Part shown: positions 62,647 through 64,000 of the stretch, in pieces
Layout of the letters: every line of letters starts with the position of its first letter
Position numbering within the stretch: the stretch's first letter is position 1
NCBI RefSeq assembly: GCF_905475395.1
Contig: NC_058339.1
Location: 19,538,001-19,602,000 of the forward strand
From: Chrysoperla carnea
Lineage: Eukaryota; Arthropoda; Insecta; Neuroptera; Chrysopidae
DNA length: 64,000 bases
Direction: 5' to 3'
Notes under the pieces: model-generated
What the model was told of the DNA's origin: nothing
What the model saw: the letters and a program-made list of their open reading frames with translations, nothing else
The model's database searches: none
Program-made: the position numbers and the translations under genes

Positions 62647-63469
62647 GATTGTCTATTTAAAAAGCAAAAACACACACTTAAGTATCTAACAACATAAGCT
62701 ATTGTTGTAAAAAACAATATTGGCAATCACAATTGATCAATCAATCTCCAGGTTGAATTATTTAACATTTGTAATCGTTTCCACACTAAACAATTGTTCA
62801 AACTTAAGTGTTGTGTTTTGTTTGAAGTTGTGTCTCCCACAATATTCGATAATAAGTAAACAAAGTTTTTTATTATTGAAGGAAAAAGTATTCCATACAC
62901 TTTTCATCTCTCTTTGTTGACTCTTTGGCCGAGTACGAACTGACCACAAAGTTCGATGGCCTCAAATTCTTTTTTATATTACTTACAACAATAATTTTGC
63001 CGTTTTAATGCAGTTTGTAAAATAACAAGGCCATATCTTTCTCTTTTTGAATTTACCGTAATAATTATTTTACCTAAATAACGGATTTTTTTTATTTTTA
63101 ATGTGTGATATATTTTAGTGGTAATTTATGTGGTCATGTTATTTGGATGGTGTTACAGCTGTAAATTATGTAAATATGTACCATCTTATTGCAATAAGAT
63201 AAAATAATTATTAAATTATGTCAATAGATCAATGGTAACAAAAATCCTTGAACTCTATTTTATGGTCAAGTTTTTTTTAAACATTTTTAATTCTAAAATT
63301 CATGAATAAAATTTATATCAAGGTAGCTGGGTCACGAAATTAGAATATTAAGAAATCTCCGAAACTTTTATTACAAGTAATTAAAAACCTATGACATTTT
63401 AACACATGTCATGGGAGAAGCGTGTGAAAATGGTCATTTTAATTTTTTCCAGTGAAGGAGAATTATCGT
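62647..63469. other. upstream region of the 62646 gene
   Basis: Presumed promoter side. Frames 62720-62920 (+) and 62758-62949 (-) overlap each other and have no recognisable motif. Confidence 0.4.
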
Positions 63470-64000
63470 TTTTGACAAAAAACTAATATTTCGAATCATT
63501 AAAAAAAAGAGTTTCATCAAATACCAAAACAAAATTTTTTTTTTGCGTTTTTCTCGATTTTTTCAAAAATCCTTAAAAAATCGAAAAATTTTTTTATTTC
63601 AATTTCGATAAAACTCAGTATATAACGTAATTTTGACCTAAAAAGTACAAAAATCGGGTGCATTTGATGACTGGTCGAATAGTTTTAGAGATACGGGCTA
63701 AAATCGATCCAAATATTGTGATATCTCAGAAACTCTGCACCCAACCATTAAATTAACCGAATTTTTATACTTTTTGGATCAAAATTACCCCATCCACCGA
63801 CTTTCATCAAATTCTGAAATAAAATTTTTTTTCCCGATTTTCTCGATTTTTTCAAAGGGGTATCCCTTAAAAAAATTGCAAAAAATCGAAAAATTTTTTT
63901 TATTTCCAATTTCGATAAAACTCAGTATAGAAGGTAATTTTAACCCAAAAAGTACAAAAATTGGGTGCATTTGTTGACTGGTCGAATGGTTTTTGAGATA
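63470..64000. repeat. dyad-symmetric repeat family B, copy 4, runs off the window
   Basis: 'gggtgcattt' with its flank recurs near 63656 and 63962, a period of about 305 bp. Within one unit, 'ggtaattttga' ... 'gagata' is the mirror complement of 'tatctcag' ... 'tcaaaattacc', and the poly-A/T half is similarly self-complementary. Frames on both strands (63774-63977 and 63785-63970) encode look-alike peptides because of this symmetry and are not genes. The array continues past the window end. Confidence 0.7.

Noticed and set aside
63774-63977. Overlapping frames on both strands with similar peptides, as if a bidirectional gene pair
   Set aside because: Explained by the dyad symmetry of repeat family B.

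Overview
The window looks like nuclear DNA of an insect. It is very A+T-rich (roughly three quarters by eye), gene-poor, and packed with short non-autonomous transposons. The protein genes have short introns with GT/AG junctions, and one is a Yellow/major-royal-jelly-type gene, a family typical of insects. I cannot assign an order from the sequence alone.

Layout: 1-37 kb has no protein gene that I can support. It holds degraded LINE pieces (near 30-490, 1655-1730, 8755-8872, perhaps 13.9-14.2 kb), many MITEs and foldback elements, a GC-richer four-copy tandem repeat (6963-7540), and copies of dispersed repeat families. 37-47 kb is the conserved gene block: a short yellow-like gene on the minus strand (42103-37150, three exons) with a tRNA-Arg(UCU) gene on the plus strand inside its second intron; Pop5, an RNase P/MRP subunit (43416-43933, with a 20-nt first exon); and a five-exon gene (44719-46970) whose product looks like a Merlin/ISXO2-type DDE transposase that has lost catalytic residues, so it is probably domesticated. 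47-53 kb is again repeats: a TA-flanked MITE, a 1-kb foldback with 0.3-kb arms, further MITEs, and a three-copy tandem repeat of about 315-345 bp.

53-63 kb holds three genes for small secreted proteins (53190-53752 plus; 56364-55537 minus; 62646-60472 minus). They align without gaps over 22 residues just after the signal-peptide region. Two of them end in the same two-cysteine basic tail with 11 residues between the cysteines, and one tail directly follows a KRRR processing site. I read them as a diverged paralog cluster of unknown function; it is the best candidate here for an undescribed system.

All gene models were built by hand from splice signals and reading frame; none was checked against transcripts. 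MITE boundaries rest on terminal inverted repeats and, where stated, target-site duplications seen by eye.
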